A DNA stretch of 64,000 nucleotides. Source: Cryptomeria japonica. Lineage: Eukaryota; Streptophyta; Pinopsida; Cupressales; Cupressaceae. Location: contig NC_081413.1 in the NCBI RefSeq assembly GCF_030272615.1, forward strand, positions 185,142,115 to 185,206,114, in the 5' to 3' direction. The position numbers were made by a program, and so were the translations under genes. Numbering within the stretch: position 1 is the first letter of the stretch; every line of letters starts with the position of its first letter. Of this stretch, positions 43,935 to 57,500 are shown piece after piece. The notes under the pieces were generated by a model. The model was not told the origin of the DNA. It made no database searches and saw only the letters and a program-made list of their open reading frames with translations.

Positions 43935-45643
43935 TGTAATGCTTGCAAAAAATACCCTAGAGAAAATAACTAAACTAACTAACAAATGGAGATATTTTTT
44001 TTTAAAACATCTACTAATGCAACATAGTAAACTATCATTACTCCAATTCATAGATCAACATAACATGATTGCATAAAACATCATGAAGATAGCCATAAAA
44101 TCATACAATGAAAGCAAAAATAACATTAGAACAATCATTATCTCAATGCACACCTATAACCAATCATTCATCCATTCATCTACTCATTCATTCCCTAGGG
44201 TACTTCAATGTCATTACTTACTAGCAATATCACCTAACACATCAATATCATAAAACCATTAATATTCTCACAACAATTAAATTACTATCTCTCTTATAAT
44301 GAGAATCATAAATTCACAATCACTTATCCTATCATATTACCATTAATTCTCTAAGTTCATTTTAAAACACCAATTCCAAGTGTTCCTAATTTCCCCATAT
44401 CTTTACTATCCATTTAACTCAATATAAATCCAAATAGCACAATCAACTTATAAGAAATTCCAATTCATTTCCTTTCTTAATTTCATTATACATCCCACCA
44501 AGATAACATATATATAATCATAAACAAGTCTATGCAACAAATGCTAGTTACTTTTCAAATGAGAATACTTATAACAAGATTATCTAATAGCATCATTTCT
44601 ACAATAAGGACACACTTAGCTAGCCATTTCAAACCTTATTCCATATAGATCTCTATCTCTTTTCTACCCAATGAACATTCTTGTAACATGTATCATACAA
44701 TGAATACAACATCTTACTTCATTACAAGATCATAACCTTGACTACCTCATCATCACGTCCTATCACATAAGAATACATGGTACATGTTCATAATCTCTTT
44801 TACATTTTCAATGTCATCACGTTTCAATATACTATCTCAATGCATAGAAATTAGCTCTGCAAAAAGAAGAATCATAGAGTCCATACACATCTACAACTAC
44901 TCTTTTCTTTCCATACTCCAAGGATAACTAACAATAAGGATTGAAATCTTTCAAATCAAGGAATACATGATTATTAACATATCCACTACCATCCACAAGA
45001 TATACACAAGATAATCCAATCGTATCACTCAATCATTTAATTCCTTTCTAAACTAGAAGTACATACACATTTAATATAAATTTACAATGATCTTATCCAG
45101 CATATTTCATGTTGAAACCAACCTACTACAAGTCCTAGAACATAGGTTCACAAGATACTAATTACATAGCTTTATTTACCATTAAATCTTCCTCAAGATA
45201 AAAAACACATGATATCAATTCTAATTACATGAATTATTCTCCAAAGATCCATCCAAATGATGAGATAATATAAATCCACATCCACGCATGCAAGCATCTA
45301 ATGAGGAACATCCCAATGGAAGAAGGCATCAAACCACCCAACCATGTGGAACCAAATAGGAACCACCACCCGTGCTAGGAGATGACATGGGGTTCTAAAT
45401 CACACTCAATACCTAGGATGACACCTAATAACCAAGGGACACAACATGAAATCCACAAAGCTAACAACTATAACAATGAACTCCATCACATCACAAGGCT
45501 AATCATAAATCAATAAACTCCCAAAGGAATAATCAACAAAAGGCATAAGGATAATGGACACATGTAGTGAAGAGTGTCATCATATGCTATCCTCATAAAG
45601 AAGGGCATAAAATATAAATATATGAATATCAGGATCTCCACCC

Positions 45644-48560
45644 TGTTGGTATGATGAAAGAATAAGTATCCTGTAGAATACTGAGACAGGGGGGTGAATC
45701 AATATACTGAAAAACTGATACAAAGTTCCCAAACTCAAATTCAATCACATAAAGTAAACATATCACAGTCAATATCAATATTCATAAGAATACTTGACAT
45801 TAACCGGTTTGACTGTTATGACAACTTAACAGTAAACAACTCCAATCTTGTAAACATCAACAATTCTTAATCATATCTCAACATATTCATCTCTCAATGC
45901 TTCTAGTTATCATGCCTTATCAGAAGTTAATCAAATCAACAAATAAGATCATAACCCCAAAACATTCACCACTTGACACAAATGTTTATACGTGGAAAAC
46001 CCAAATAGATAAAAACCATAGTGAGATGAGACTCACAAGGATAGCTATCTGAAATATTCTGAAGTTCACCCTGTCAGGAGCCAATCCTGCTAAAGCTTTA
46101 CAATAAATCTTGTTAAGAACTAATTTCAGTTAGGAATCACCTCGTTAAAGGATTTACAAATATTCCTTGATGAAAAGCACAATACCCTGTATGTGGGAAA
46201 AGTGGGCTGATAAAACTTAATATGTGAAAATATTACAAAAAAACTTGTCCACACACACACAGAGGACTTCTTGGTGCAAGCTATGGAGTAATGAAGTATT
46301 ACTCAGCTTCCCAAGGTTGGTCCCATGGTTCTCTATCTCACAATGTCCCTCAAACCAATGTTTTTGCTCTCAGATCACTGAGCAAAATGGTTTAGGGATG
46401 GCAAATGCAAGAACGAGGGATGCTTTGATAGATTTTAGTATGAAATGCGTTATAAGCTATGTATGATTCTAGAAATGCAATAAACTAGATGATAAGATGA
46501 CAAGGTTAGTATGAATACTATCCTAACATGATATATTTAGTCTATGATTAAGCTAAAATGATAAAGAAATTATTCTAAACATGCATATTTAGTCTAATTC
46601 CTAATTTAAAGAGAGGCTAAATGATGAGCATATATGAAATGAGAAAGCTTGAATGTATTTGAGCATAAGTATGATGCTACAAATTTGAAGGATGATTGTT
46701 ATGGAGGAATGAGAGCTCTATTTATAGCACAAATAGGGCAATGGATGGTCAAGATTGAATGGTTTAATCAAGGGTTGAGTTTGAAAGTTGGGGATCCATG
46801 TGCACAATTGGCACCAATGAAATGGTGACAATTGTCAACATAGGATTGGGTTCAGAGAAGGGGTTGGAGGCATTAAAGGCCTGAGAAGACCTCATGGTTA
46901 TCTAGAGGTTAAGGGTCAAGTCTAAATTAAGATTACCCACTGGATTAAGATTTAATCCAAGGATAAACCTTTGTGCAAATGATTAAGAGATAATCATGGT
47001 CAAAGCATTAAAGGCCTGATGAGACCCTTGGGTTGGATGAAGGTTGAGTCAAAACAAATGTTTTAACCATGTAGGAGGGTTTGAGTTAACCATTAATGGT
47101 TATTGGAGACTTTGGAGATTAAGTGGTTGAAGGTTGAAAGCCTTCAATGGTTATCAAAGACTTTAAGCCATTTAGTGGTTGAAGGTTGAAAGCCTTTAAT
47201 GGTTATCAAAGACTTTGAGGGTTTGAGAAGTGACTTCTCTTTGCTTAGGGATGTGACAAAGTTTAGAAGAGGGGTTAGATTATTTAGAAGTGATTAGAAG
47301 ATTCTAGAAGGGATTAGAAAGGGTTTTAGGATTTTGCAAGTGGATGGAGGGATAATAGGATTTAATTGAAATAATTTAATTCAATTTGGTTGCCATTTGG
47401 GGAAATTAAATAAATTAGATTTATTCAATTTTAGGATAACTATTTAATTAAATTTGAATTTAAGTAAAAGTGGATAGGGGGATTTAATTGAATAAAATGA
47501 TTTATTCATTAAATGGTATAGTGAATTTAATTTAAATAAATTGAGTAATTTATTTAATTAAATAGAGGAAGGTGGATAATTTAATTAAATTGGATTTAAT
47601 CAAATAGAGAAATGAACATAAAATATTCATTTAGGAATATGGTCATTTTTATACGTCTACATACCCTATTAGGAGTAACCTCACTAGATGATTTAAGAAT
47701 CCAAGCTAATGGACCACCTTGTTAGAGGATTTAATAAGTAACCAAGCTTGTTAGAGCTTACTCGGTTAAGGGATTTTACTTCTGTTGTAATTGTTTGAAA
47801 ACAACAGGTTTTCTTGATCTATCTGAATAGCACTACATTTTCTTGATCAGATCCTTTTAAGCTTCAATCCACCTTTACTCAAAGTGCAGATCCATTCATC
47901 GAATAGGCAAGTACACACTCAACAAGTTTCTACCAATCTTGCCAACAACTTTTACAAACAACTTCATCAACCTTAAATACAAATAAGTTAGGTCGGTAAC
48001 ACAACAAAAACCTAATTCTCATCATCGAGATTACAAACAAGTCAGTACAATCTTGACCATTAGAAATCATAACAATCTCTTCACATTCTTCAAGAAAATT
48101 CCAATCGCTCCATGATCATTGCTTCATTAGACTTTGTAACTCATCACGCGCTATACAATAGATGCAATCCACTTTGCTCCTTCCCTAGAAAACAAACAAA
48201 TGCGGCAAAATAATCTGAACTTATCCTCATACAATGATCACATGTGTCTCCATCATTATCGCTCATCAGATAACAAACTAATAAACTTGATCAGTTAGGG
48301 TTTAACAAGTTATAGGGTTTACCAGTTACATTGCATAGAAAGGTTTAACCCTTTACACCAGTTTACCGGTTCAACTCACAAAATTAACACACCTGTTTAC
48401 AACATCTTCCACAAAGCTCTTCTTACCGGTTACTAGCCAATATCAAAAACAACAATATCCACAATAAAATGAATACCATTACCAGTTCAATTGACATCAA
48501 TGACAGCATATCATTAATGCAATCTATATGCAAAATGCCAACAAACTAAAAATGCCAACA
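45644..48560 (-). repeat. 3' LTR of C, interrupted by D
   Basis: The LTR parts are 45644-46187 and 47667-48560. On the minus strand it ends CATACCAACA. Its start is duplicated: TGTTGGCATTTT occurs at 48560 and again 17 bp inside at 48543, where the 5' LTR has it only once. Confidence 0.88.
46183..47666. mobile_element. Solo LTR D, 1474 bp, target duplication TACCC
   Basis: D spans 46188-47661 and is written TGTATGTGGG...ACGTCTACA, a TG...CA unit. TACCC flanks it at 46183-46187 and 47662-47666. The uninterrupted host sequence is seen in C's other LTR (around 53637). It holds no gag or pol and no inner repeat pair; the 3' half is rich in ATTTAATTAAAT. The orientation given is the one in which it reads TG...CA on the plus strand; both strands fit TG...CA, so the strand is undetermined. 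Confidence 0.82.
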
Positions 48561-48911
48561 ATCTCCCCCTTTGGCATTGATGGAAATACAAATATCAACA
48601 TCTCTAATTGTTGCTGAAATTGGTGAATAGGAATCCTGGTTTACATTACCAAGTATTCACCTTGCTCTGTTTGTCTTCAGCCTGTCATTAGTTCACCTAA
48701 TCAGACACATAATTCTTCTCCTCAATCACCTAATTCTTCTCCCCCTTTGACAATAATGCTAAAGTGAAAGTAAAAACATGTAATTCTTCTCTCATTGTGC
48801 ATCAACAACATACTACAAGTTGATGCTCCCCCTGTGGAATACATCCACTTCTTCATCAATCCATGTAAGATTCTACAAGTAATTCAGGGACTGACACAAT
48901 CAACATAAAGC
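48561..48911 (-). other. 3' untranslated region and polypurine boxes of C
   Basis: On the minus strand the terminal polypurine tract CCAAAGGGGGAGAT lies at 48561-48574. Two further boxes, GTCAAAGGGGGAGAAG (about 48737-48752) and CACAGGGGGAGC (about 48823-48834), lie upstream. No coding sequence. Confidence 0.8.
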
Positions 48912-49787
48912 TCAATTAACTTCATGAAGAGGGACAACCCCCAATTGACTTCTAAGATACTCAAAAGTGTTCTTAGGAAGAGGTTTCGTAAAGATATCTG
49001 CAAGCTGCTCCTTGGTAGAAACATGCTCCAAGATAACAACTTTACTTTGAAATTTTTCCCTCAAGAAGCGATACTTCAATTTAATGTGCTTAGTCCTTGC
49101 GTGCAAAACATGATTTTTAGAAATGTTTATTGCACTTGTATTATCAAACAAAATCTTTATTGGTTCTGATATTTTCATCTTAAGACCTTCCAAAATGTGT
49201 CTCATCCAAATAGCTTGTGTGCAATTCATATAAGCTACCACATACTCAGCTTCAGCAGTAGATTGTGTAGTACAACTCTGCTTTTTACTACTCCATGAAA
49301 CTAGCCCTCCTCCTAGAAAGAATGCTCCATTGGTAGTACTCTTTCGGTCATCAATATTTCCTACCCAATCAACATCTGTGTATGCCTTCAAATCAAAATT
49401 TCTACCATATGGATATCATAACCCATAGTCAACAGTACCTTTTAGATATCTAAAAATTCTCTTCATTGCCATCAAATGTGCTTCCTTTGGATTCTTCTAA
49501 AATCTAGCAACAATACCAACTGCATGGGTAATATCTGATAGACTGTGAACAACATAGTGTAATTTGCCAATCATTGCCCTATATTCCTTTTCATCTATAG
49601 ACTTAGATGCATCTTCCTTGGACAACTTACAACCTATAATCATTGGGGTTCCAACTAGTTTATATTCACTCATACCAAAAGTCTTCAAAACCTCTTTCAC
49701 ATACTTAGATGGAGTAATGAAAATACCATTCTTCATTTGTTGTATCTGCAAGCCTATGAAATTTTTTATTTCCCCTACTAATGACAT
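48912..49787 (-). pseudogene. RNase H and RT end of element C (broken)
   Basis: The block 49497-49787 holds MSLVGEIKNFIGLQIQQMKNG, FITPSKYVKEVLKTFGM and KLHYVVHSLSDITHAVGIVARF. The RNase H block 48912-49391 is open for 159 codons: YTDVDWVGNIDDRKSTTNGAF, GGLVSWSSKKQS, STAEAEYVVAYMN, DNTSAINISKNHV, ARTKHIKLKYRFLREK and IFTKPLPKNTFEYLRSQLG. Catalytic acidic residues of the RNase H appear intact. A stop and a frame change separate the two blocks. Confidence 0.92.
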
Positions 49788-50780
49788 CTCAAACTAATTC
49801 TTCATTTCATCTACAACACTATTGCTCATGTCATCATTACCTCCAAATATAATGTCATCAACAAACACTTCACTAACCATTATTTCATCTCCTTTAGACT
49901 TGAGATAAATGTTGTTGTCATCACTAGTGCTAGCAAAGCCTATCTTCATCAAATGTGTATTAAGTCATTCATACCATGCTCTGGGTGCTTGCTTTAATCC
50001 ATACAAAGCTTAATGCAATTTTCATACCATATCTTCCTTATCTGTCAATGCATAACCATCAGGCTTCTCTATATAAACCTCTTCTTCCAATATCCCATTA
50101 AAAAATTCAGACTTAACATCCATCTGGTATACCTTGAACTTCTTATGATCTGCAAATGCAAGTAAAGTTCTAACACCTTCCAGTCTTGCTACTGGTGCAA
50201 AAGTTTCTCCATAATCTTGTCCTTCTTCTTGCACATAACCTTTATAGACTAATCTTGCCTTGTTGTGAACTACAACACCATCTTCATATAACTTGTTTTT
50301 GATCACCCATTTAGTACCTATAACATTCTTGTTTACCGGTCGAGGTACCAAGGTCCAAGTGTTGTTCTTCTCACTTTGATCCAATTCCTCCTCCATAGCT
50401 TTAACTCAATGATCATCACCAAATGCGTCGTTAGCACTTCTTGGTTCAAAGGTGGAGATCATGCAAGAGTTCTCTCTTATTCTTTTTCTAGTTAGTACTC
50501 CAGCATCCTTATCCCCAATAATTTGTTTAGGACTATGATTCAGTCTCACATACCTAGGAATAACATGATCATTCTCTTCAGGTTCAGCTTCTTCATTATC
50601 ATCTTCTTCTAAATTTATTTATTCTGGTTGAACAAGTACATCAGGATTTGCTTTACCATTTTTTGATTTAACAGTTTTAGGTTCCAAAAGCAAAATGCAA
50701 GGACCTTCATCCTTTTTCTCTAAATTGGTTCCTTCTGAAACTTCAAGACATTCATCTACATGAACATCAACACTCTCACC
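49788..50780 (-). pseudogene. Reverse transcriptase of element C (broken)
   Basis: Block 50022-50396 has MEEELDQSEKNNTWTLVPRP, GTKWVIKNKLYEDG, NKARLVYKGYVQEEGQDYGE and [20 protein letters not shown]. The decayed [13 protein letters not shown] region follows (49970-50020). The active site FVDDIIFGG is readable near 49840-49875. Upstream, 50400-50780 is the linker with RKRIRENSCMI and [20 protein letters not shown]. Several stops are present. Confidence 0.9.
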
Positions 50781-51540
50781 AATTCTCTATGTCTGGTTGT
50801 TGAAGCATTTATAGGCCTTACTCTTGGTGGAATAGCCAAGAAATATGCCTTCATCACTCTTATCTTCAAACTTTCTTATGTAATCACCTCTTTTAATAAA
50901 ACATTTGCTTCCAAATATCTTAAAATAGATAACATTAGGTGATCTCCCATACCAGTATTCATAAGGGGTCTTGTCCTTACCTCTTTTCACCAAAACTGGG
51001 TTCATTGTGTACACAGTTGTACTTACATCTTCTTTCCAAAATGTTTTCGCGACACCTCCTTGTATCAACATAGTCCTAGCAACTTCAACCACTGACCAAT
51101 TGTTTCTCTTTGCTATACCATTATGTTGTGGTGTCCTTGGTGCAGAAAGTTGCCGCTTGATACCATTATCATTAGAGTACTTAGTGAATTCCTCATAAGT
51201 AAATTCACCGCCTTGATTTATTTTCAGACATTTTCTATCTTTGCCACTCACTTTCTCAACTAAGGCCCTAAATGCCTTGAATTTACCAAAAGCTGCATTC
51301 TTATCCTTCAAGAATGTGACCCACACCATCCTTGAACAATCATAAGTGAAGATCATGAAATGTCTGTCATCTTGAATGCTTCTTGTTCTTATTGGTCCAC
51401 ATAGATCTGTATGAACCCAATCTAACAAGTGCTCTGTTGAGAAGGACTTTCTCTTCAAAATTGAAGAAGTCATCTTTCCTAGCTGACATTCTTTACAAAG
51501 AGCATTAACTGGTTTGTCTAGCTGAGGCAGACCTCTTACT
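50781..51540 (-). pseudogene. Integrase of element C (broken)
   Basis: It is open for 228 codons (50787-51473). The core has LLDWVHTDLCGPIRTRSIQ (first Asp intact), FMIFTYDCSRMVWVTFLKDK and LKINQGGEFTYEEF, where the second catalytic Asp is Asn. In RTPQHNGIAKRNN the expected Glu is Lys. The C-terminal KIFGSKCFIKRGDYIRKFE and DEGIFLGYSTKSKAYKCFNN are copia-typical. Two of three catalytic residues are lost, so it would be inactive. Confidence 0.93.
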
Positions 51541-51793
51541 ATCTTAGACTTTCTTACTTTAACAATATTATCACAATTTATATGACAAAATCTCCTATGC
51601 CAAAGCTAGCTATCATCTATCTTTTCAATCAAACAATTTCTAACTTTAGGATTAAGATGAAATAGATTACCTCTGGTTTGTTTCCCGGTTGCAATCAATT
51701 CACCTTTGTTGTCATAGATTTTACACATACCATTTCTAAATTCCAATGGGTATCCTCTGTCATTAAGTTGTGCCACACTCAAAAGATTGTTCT

Positions 51794-53015
51794 TTAGCCT
51801 TTAACCCAATAGACATTGTTAGCACTTCTCTTCCCATTAAGACAAATAACTCCCTTACCTTTAACCATACATGGTGAGTCATTTCCCAATCTGATAACAC
51901 CGCTATCAAATTCCTTCAAGGAAATAAATTTGCTCTGATAACCGGTCATGTGATGTGAACAACCACTATCAATGATCCAATCATCAAATTTATCTATCCT
52001 AGATACTAGTGCCTTTTGATCTGATATTTCTTCCTTAATAGCTACAAACATAATATATTCACTAGCATCATCATCAGATTCTTCATCAGTAATACCACTA
52101 TCAATAGCTACAAGATAATCTCTCTTGCCTTTACCCTTATACTTCTTAAATTTGTCTCTCTTGTATTTATTTTCACCATTAGGGCAATTAACTGCTATAT
52201 GGCCAATCTTATTGCATGGAAAACATTTTAAAGGTAGCTTACCACTATATTTACCAGTGCCTCTAGGCAGTGATTTTGCCAACAATGCTTCAAGTTCCAC
52301 TAAGTTGTCTTCATCATCAGCATCTCTACTAGATCTAGATTCATAGCTATGGCCAATATCTTTACTTCTTCTCATAGATGGGTTAGAGATAGAAGCTCTA
52401 AATGCAGATTCTGATTTTTGTACACTACCATCATAGCCATTTAGTTCAAAAGCAGTAAGTTTGCCAATAATAGAGTCAAGAGATATCGTTGTCTTGTTAA
52501 TGGATTTCAGCTCTTGAATAGATGCAACTCGGATAGCATAGATCGGTAGTAGGGTTCTCAGTACCTTACTGATCACTGTGGCATCTTCCACTTTCCCTCC
52601 TGTACTCTTTATTTCACCAACTATCTCTTTTATCCTTTGACCATACTGTTGGATATTTTCACCTTCAGACATTATCATGTCATCAAACTTTCCTCTTAGA
52701 CTCTCCTCTTTAGCAATCTTAACATATTCATCACCACTATAAATCTCATCAAGTTTTTTCCATACTTCACATGCAGTTTCAAGACCATGAACATCTACAT
52801 ATTCAGCATCAGACAAGGAACTGACAATAGCCTCTAATGCTTGGTGATTTTTCTTGTTGTTCTTTCTTCTGATCATCAGTCAGGGTTCCAGTCGGTGTAA
52901 TATACTAAGTATCTATATGATCCCAATATTGACTACCAAGACTCTTAATGTAAATCTTCATTTTGTCACTCCATATTCTATAGTTATCTTTGTTGAACTT
53001 TAGACCTTCTTTCTT
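51794..53015 (-). pseudogene. Gag and protease of element C (right contig)
   Basis: The gag start MMKKEGLKFNKDNYRIWSDKM lies near 53019-52960. After a frameshift, 360 codons are open (51794-52876): UBN2-type capsid region, zinc knuckle CFPCNKIGHIAVNC, and the aspartic protease DDWIIDSGCSHHMTGYQSKF with DSG intact. The end RSANNVYWVKG leads to GAG_pre-integrase. From 52000 upward it is identical, apart from scattered bases, to 35610-36703. Confidence 0.93.
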
Positions 53016-53079
53016 CATCATGATCTACAAGATCTTTTCCTCAAGTTGTCAGGCTTTTAGATTAAAGAGGACCTGAGAC

Positions 53080-53093
53080 ACTCTGATACCAAT
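53080..53093 (-). other. Primer binding site of element C
   Basis: On the minus strand it reads ATTGGTATCAGAGT, directly after the LTR end; the left-contig copy has the canonical ATTGGTATCAGAGC. It is complementary to initiator tRNA-Met. Confidence 0.9.
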
Positions 53094-54504
53094 TGATGGT
53101 ATGATGAAATAATAAGTATCTTGTATAATACTGAGAGGGGGGGGGGTGAATCAGTATGCTAAAAAACTGATACAAAGTTCCCAAACTCAAATTCAATCAC
53201 AAAAAGTTAACATATCACAGTCAATATCAATATTCATAGGAATACTTGACATTAACCGGTTTGACTATCATGACAACTTAACGGTAAACAACTCCAATCT
53301 TGTAAACATCAACAATTCTTAATCATATCTCAACATATTCATCTCTCAATGCTTCTAGTTATCATGCCTTATCAAAAGTTAATCAAATCAACAAATAAGA
53401 TCATAACCACAAAAACATTCACCACTTGACACAAATGTTTATATGTGGAAAAACCAAATAGGTAAAAACCATAGTGAGATGAGACTCACAAGGTTAACTA
53501 TATGAACTCTTTTGAAGTTCGCCCTTTTAGGAGCCAAGTCTATTAAAGCTTTACAATAAGTCATGTTAAGAACTAATTCTGGTTAGGAATCACCCGGTTA
53601 AGGAATATACAAATATGCCTTGATGAAAAGCACAATACCCTGTTAGGAGTAACCTCGCTGGATGATTTAAGAATCCGAGCTAATGGACCACCTTGTTAAT
53701 GGATTTAATAAGTAACCAAGACTATTACAACTTACCCGGTTAAGGGATTTTACTTCTTCTATAATTGTTAGAAACCAATAGGTTTCCTTGATTTGTCTGA
53801 ATAGAACTACATTTGCTTGATCAGATCCTTTTAAGCTTCAATCCGCCTTTACTCAAAGTGCAGATCCACTCATTGGTTAGGAAACTACACACTCAACAAG
53901 TTTCTGCCAATATTTCCAACAACTTCATCGACCTTAAATACAAATCAATTAGGTTGGTAACACAACAAATACCTAATTCTCATCATCGAGATTACAAACA
54001 AGTCGGTACAATCTTGACCATTAGAAATCATAACAATCTCTTCACATTCTTCAAGAAAATTCCAACCGCTCCATGATCACCACTTCATCAAACTTTGTAA
54101 CTCATCACGTGCTATGCATTAGATGCAATCCACTTTTCTCCTTCCCTAGAAAATAAACAAACATGCCAAAACAATCAGAACTTATCCTCGTACAATGATC
54201 ACACGTGTCTTCATCATTACCACTCATTAGATAATAAACCAACAAACTTGATCGGTTAGGGTTTAACAACTGATAGGGTTTACCGGTTACATTGCATAGA
54301 AAGGTTTAACCCTTTACACCGGTTTACTAGTTCAACTCTCAAACTTAACATACCAGTTTACACCATCTTCCACAAAGCTCTTCTTACTGGTTACTAGCCA
54401 ATATAAAAAATAACAATATCAACAATAACATGAATACCATTACCGGTTCAATTGACATCAATGACAACATATCATTAATCCAATCTATATGCAAAATGCC
54501 AACA
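53094..54504 (-). repeat. 5' LTR of element C (right contig)
   Basis: A 1411-bp LTR, TGTTGGCATTTTGC to CATACCATCA on the minus strand. Its G-run at 53137-53146 has ten bases against nine in the inverted copy, which explains the one-base offset between the arms. Confidence 0.93.
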
Positions 54505-57500
54505 CACCCACACCCTTGATAGACATGTGGAGCCATCTCAACCTATGAGGAACCAACAAAGTTCAGCTTACCCTCTCCATGGTCTTCCCAAGATCATCCT
54601 GAGTCTTCACTCAAGGCTATAAGGTGGGGTACAAAAACCAATTTTATTATCTTGATTAAGTGAATTCCTAATTTTGGTTATTATGGTTATCACTTACAAT
54701 TAAACATAAACTCTTCATGTGGTTCCATGATAGGTCTAGACCCTTTCCTAGCAGTCTATTGCTCATTACCTTGGTCCTACACATGCAAGAGATCACTCTC
54801 CCAATCATGGACCATAAACTTAGGGTAAAACACACATCAAATAACATTACAATAACATCATGAAGGCTCATGTATGATATGAATACAGTTACAACATCAC
54901 TAATACAATCTAAAGCATAGATTTAACATAAACTCAAAGACTAAGCAAGAGCCTCCATCAAAACAATGCAATAATAAACCAAGGAATAAACATGAGATCA
55001 AGACCAATCCAAAATCATTTCCAACCCTCAATAGTGAGGAAATCTCATCTCACTGGAGCTTTCACATTCATTCCTCAACAACGAGGCATTCTTCCTCTCG
55101 TTGGAGCATACAAGGACAATAACCTCAACACTAAGGCACAAAACCTCTTATTGTAGTACAAGATCATTAAAAAAGAGCCAATATGACATCATGAACACCT
55201 CTAAGGAACTCATTTCAATCACAAAATGCCTTTGGTAAATACACAAAATCTGGAAAAGAGACCAACTTGGGAAAAACTACCAAAACTAGCAACTCTGAAC
55301 AAAATAGCACAACAAAAACCCAAACTAGCATTCATAGGAGATATTTTAGCTCTCCCAAGCCATATTTTGGTGTTTTAGGGTCTTCTTTGGCATTTTGGGG
55401 GCCAAACATTAGTGTTTTCAGTCTAGAATGCAAAAATCATAAAAACAGACAAAATATGAATTGGAACTTGCCCAGTTTTGCATAAGGACAATCAAATGAT
55501 AAAAAGACACTCCCATAAGGTGTGGGAGGATGAAATATCATTGGGGAAACACATAAATAAAACATTATGATCATATAAATAGAAAATGAAACCAATTCCC
55601 CTTCACAACCACACTCAGTTGTGCGCAAAACTTCACCAAACTTACACAAAACTTTAGAGAGATGAAATAAAGAAAAGATAGTTACAAAATAGCATTACAA
55701 AGATAGTCCAAATATAATATAAAAATCAAATCATCTCCAAGACAAACTAAGACAATATTACAACTCATGAATCTCAAGGAACAACTCCCGACATAGTCTC
55801 AGACACTCAAATCTTGTTGATACACACACAAAATCACAAGAAGATACAAATGGAGTCATAATGCAATTTAAATATCCTTCTAAAAGATTAATAAACTCAA
55901 GCACAATCACATTAAAGAGATAACACAAGTCTAAATGGGAATATGCAGAGAAGAAATTATTGACAAGCACCATTTCCATATTTTTACTAAACTCAAATAC
56001 AAATTCAATTATTTATAAATTTCTCCCCAAACCAAGTTTGAAATTAAAATAGAAAATTCAATCTCTAAAACAATCTTTAAAAAGTTTCATTATAGACAAT
56101 ATTTTGAAATAAAATTTGCAAAGAGAAACCAAGCTCCAACCTAGAAATCACAATCCCGACAAGAATAACTAACGATGAGTAATCAATCCAAAAGCCTCAA
56201 AATCCAAATCTTCAATCAAATCTCCCAGCAATTCCAGGAACCAAATTCAATCAGAATCCAAAAGCTCAAGTTCAAAATTGCAGAGAAGCCAACCCCGACA
56301 ACGCACATGAAAAACCATTAAATAGAAAATTAAACTCAAAACTATAGAAATCCACCAACCAATCAAAAAATTTCATAAAACCATATATTATACCTACCAT
56401 GCGTGAAAACAAGGTAAGTATTATTTAACAATATTATTCACTTACCCCACTCAAAATCAACCAATTGGAAAAGAGGGTAGGTAAACTTTATATTATATCG
56501 AGTTATGCAAATAATAATAAAATAATATTATATCATAAACATTAGTAACAAATAATTAATCAATCCCAAGAATAATTAAATAAGCAAAAGCTTATATAAA
56601 CATAAACTCAATATTAAATATAAAATCAAATCAACAATGAAGAATTAGTCAACAATTAATTCTTTAAATAATAAATAATAAATAAATAACCATTAAACAA
56701 TAAATAATTAATAAATGATTAATAAAGCATTAAATCAATAAATCAAACTCAATTAAATAAATATAAAATCTCAACAATAAATAAACTAAATAAATAAATA
56801 GACATGCTATATGATAAACTAATCCAAACATTAATAAATTATATTAATTTGGTTATTAATTAAATAATAACCACACAACCACATCACCTCAAGCAACCCG
56901 ACAAAAGGTCAAAAACCAGCACAAGACCCTAACCACCAGCTTACACCACAACACAATTGACAAGGTGAACAACTAATACTAGAGTGTAAGAGGGAAACTC
57001 ATGCCATCTCTGACAACTTGCCATTGGGATAAGACACTCTTAGACCTATGAGACCAAGTGGAGTCGATGTCTAGTACCTACAATCCCACATCCACCACTA
57101 CACATAATGCAACATATACAACACATATACATCATAAATGATCAGGAAAGTGATAGAGAATCGAAACGTCATATTGTTCTTGCAATGAGTGGCATGACAT
57201 CGTCTCTAATCATTAAGACACTAGAAGACAATCACAAACATCGTAGCATCAATTCAAACATCACACTCATAGAGTAGGGTTAGCATAATCATAATGTCAT
57301 CAAAATATCCTAAGAAATATAATCCATCATGAATAGTGAACATATATAAATCATCAAATATAGATCCATCTTCATATCCAATTCAATCATGAAATAAGGT
57401 TAGTATATAGCATGATACCAACAAATCATCATAAAGTAGACTAAGCTAGATCAATATAATCCTCTAATGTACAAAAAGACAAGATGAATCAGGGAGGGGC

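Larger units (their letters stand above)
45639..54509 (-). mobile_element. Complete Ty1/copia retrotransposon C with target duplication CACCC
   Basis: C spans 45644-54504 on the minus strand, flanked by CACCC at 45639-45643 and 54505-54509. The 5' LTR is 53094-54504. The 3' LTR is 45644-48560, interrupted by solo LTR D. The internal region (48561-53093, about 4.5 kb) has gag, protease, integrase, RT and RNase H in copia order, all broken. About 14 differences in 200 bp between the two LTRs, by eye, indicate an old insertion, far older than the split of the two inverted-repeat arms. Confidence 0.95.

Noticed and set aside
46224-46466. 80-codon frame in D as a host exon.
   Set aside because: It lies entirely within a solo LTR with clear target duplication, and no domain is recognisable.
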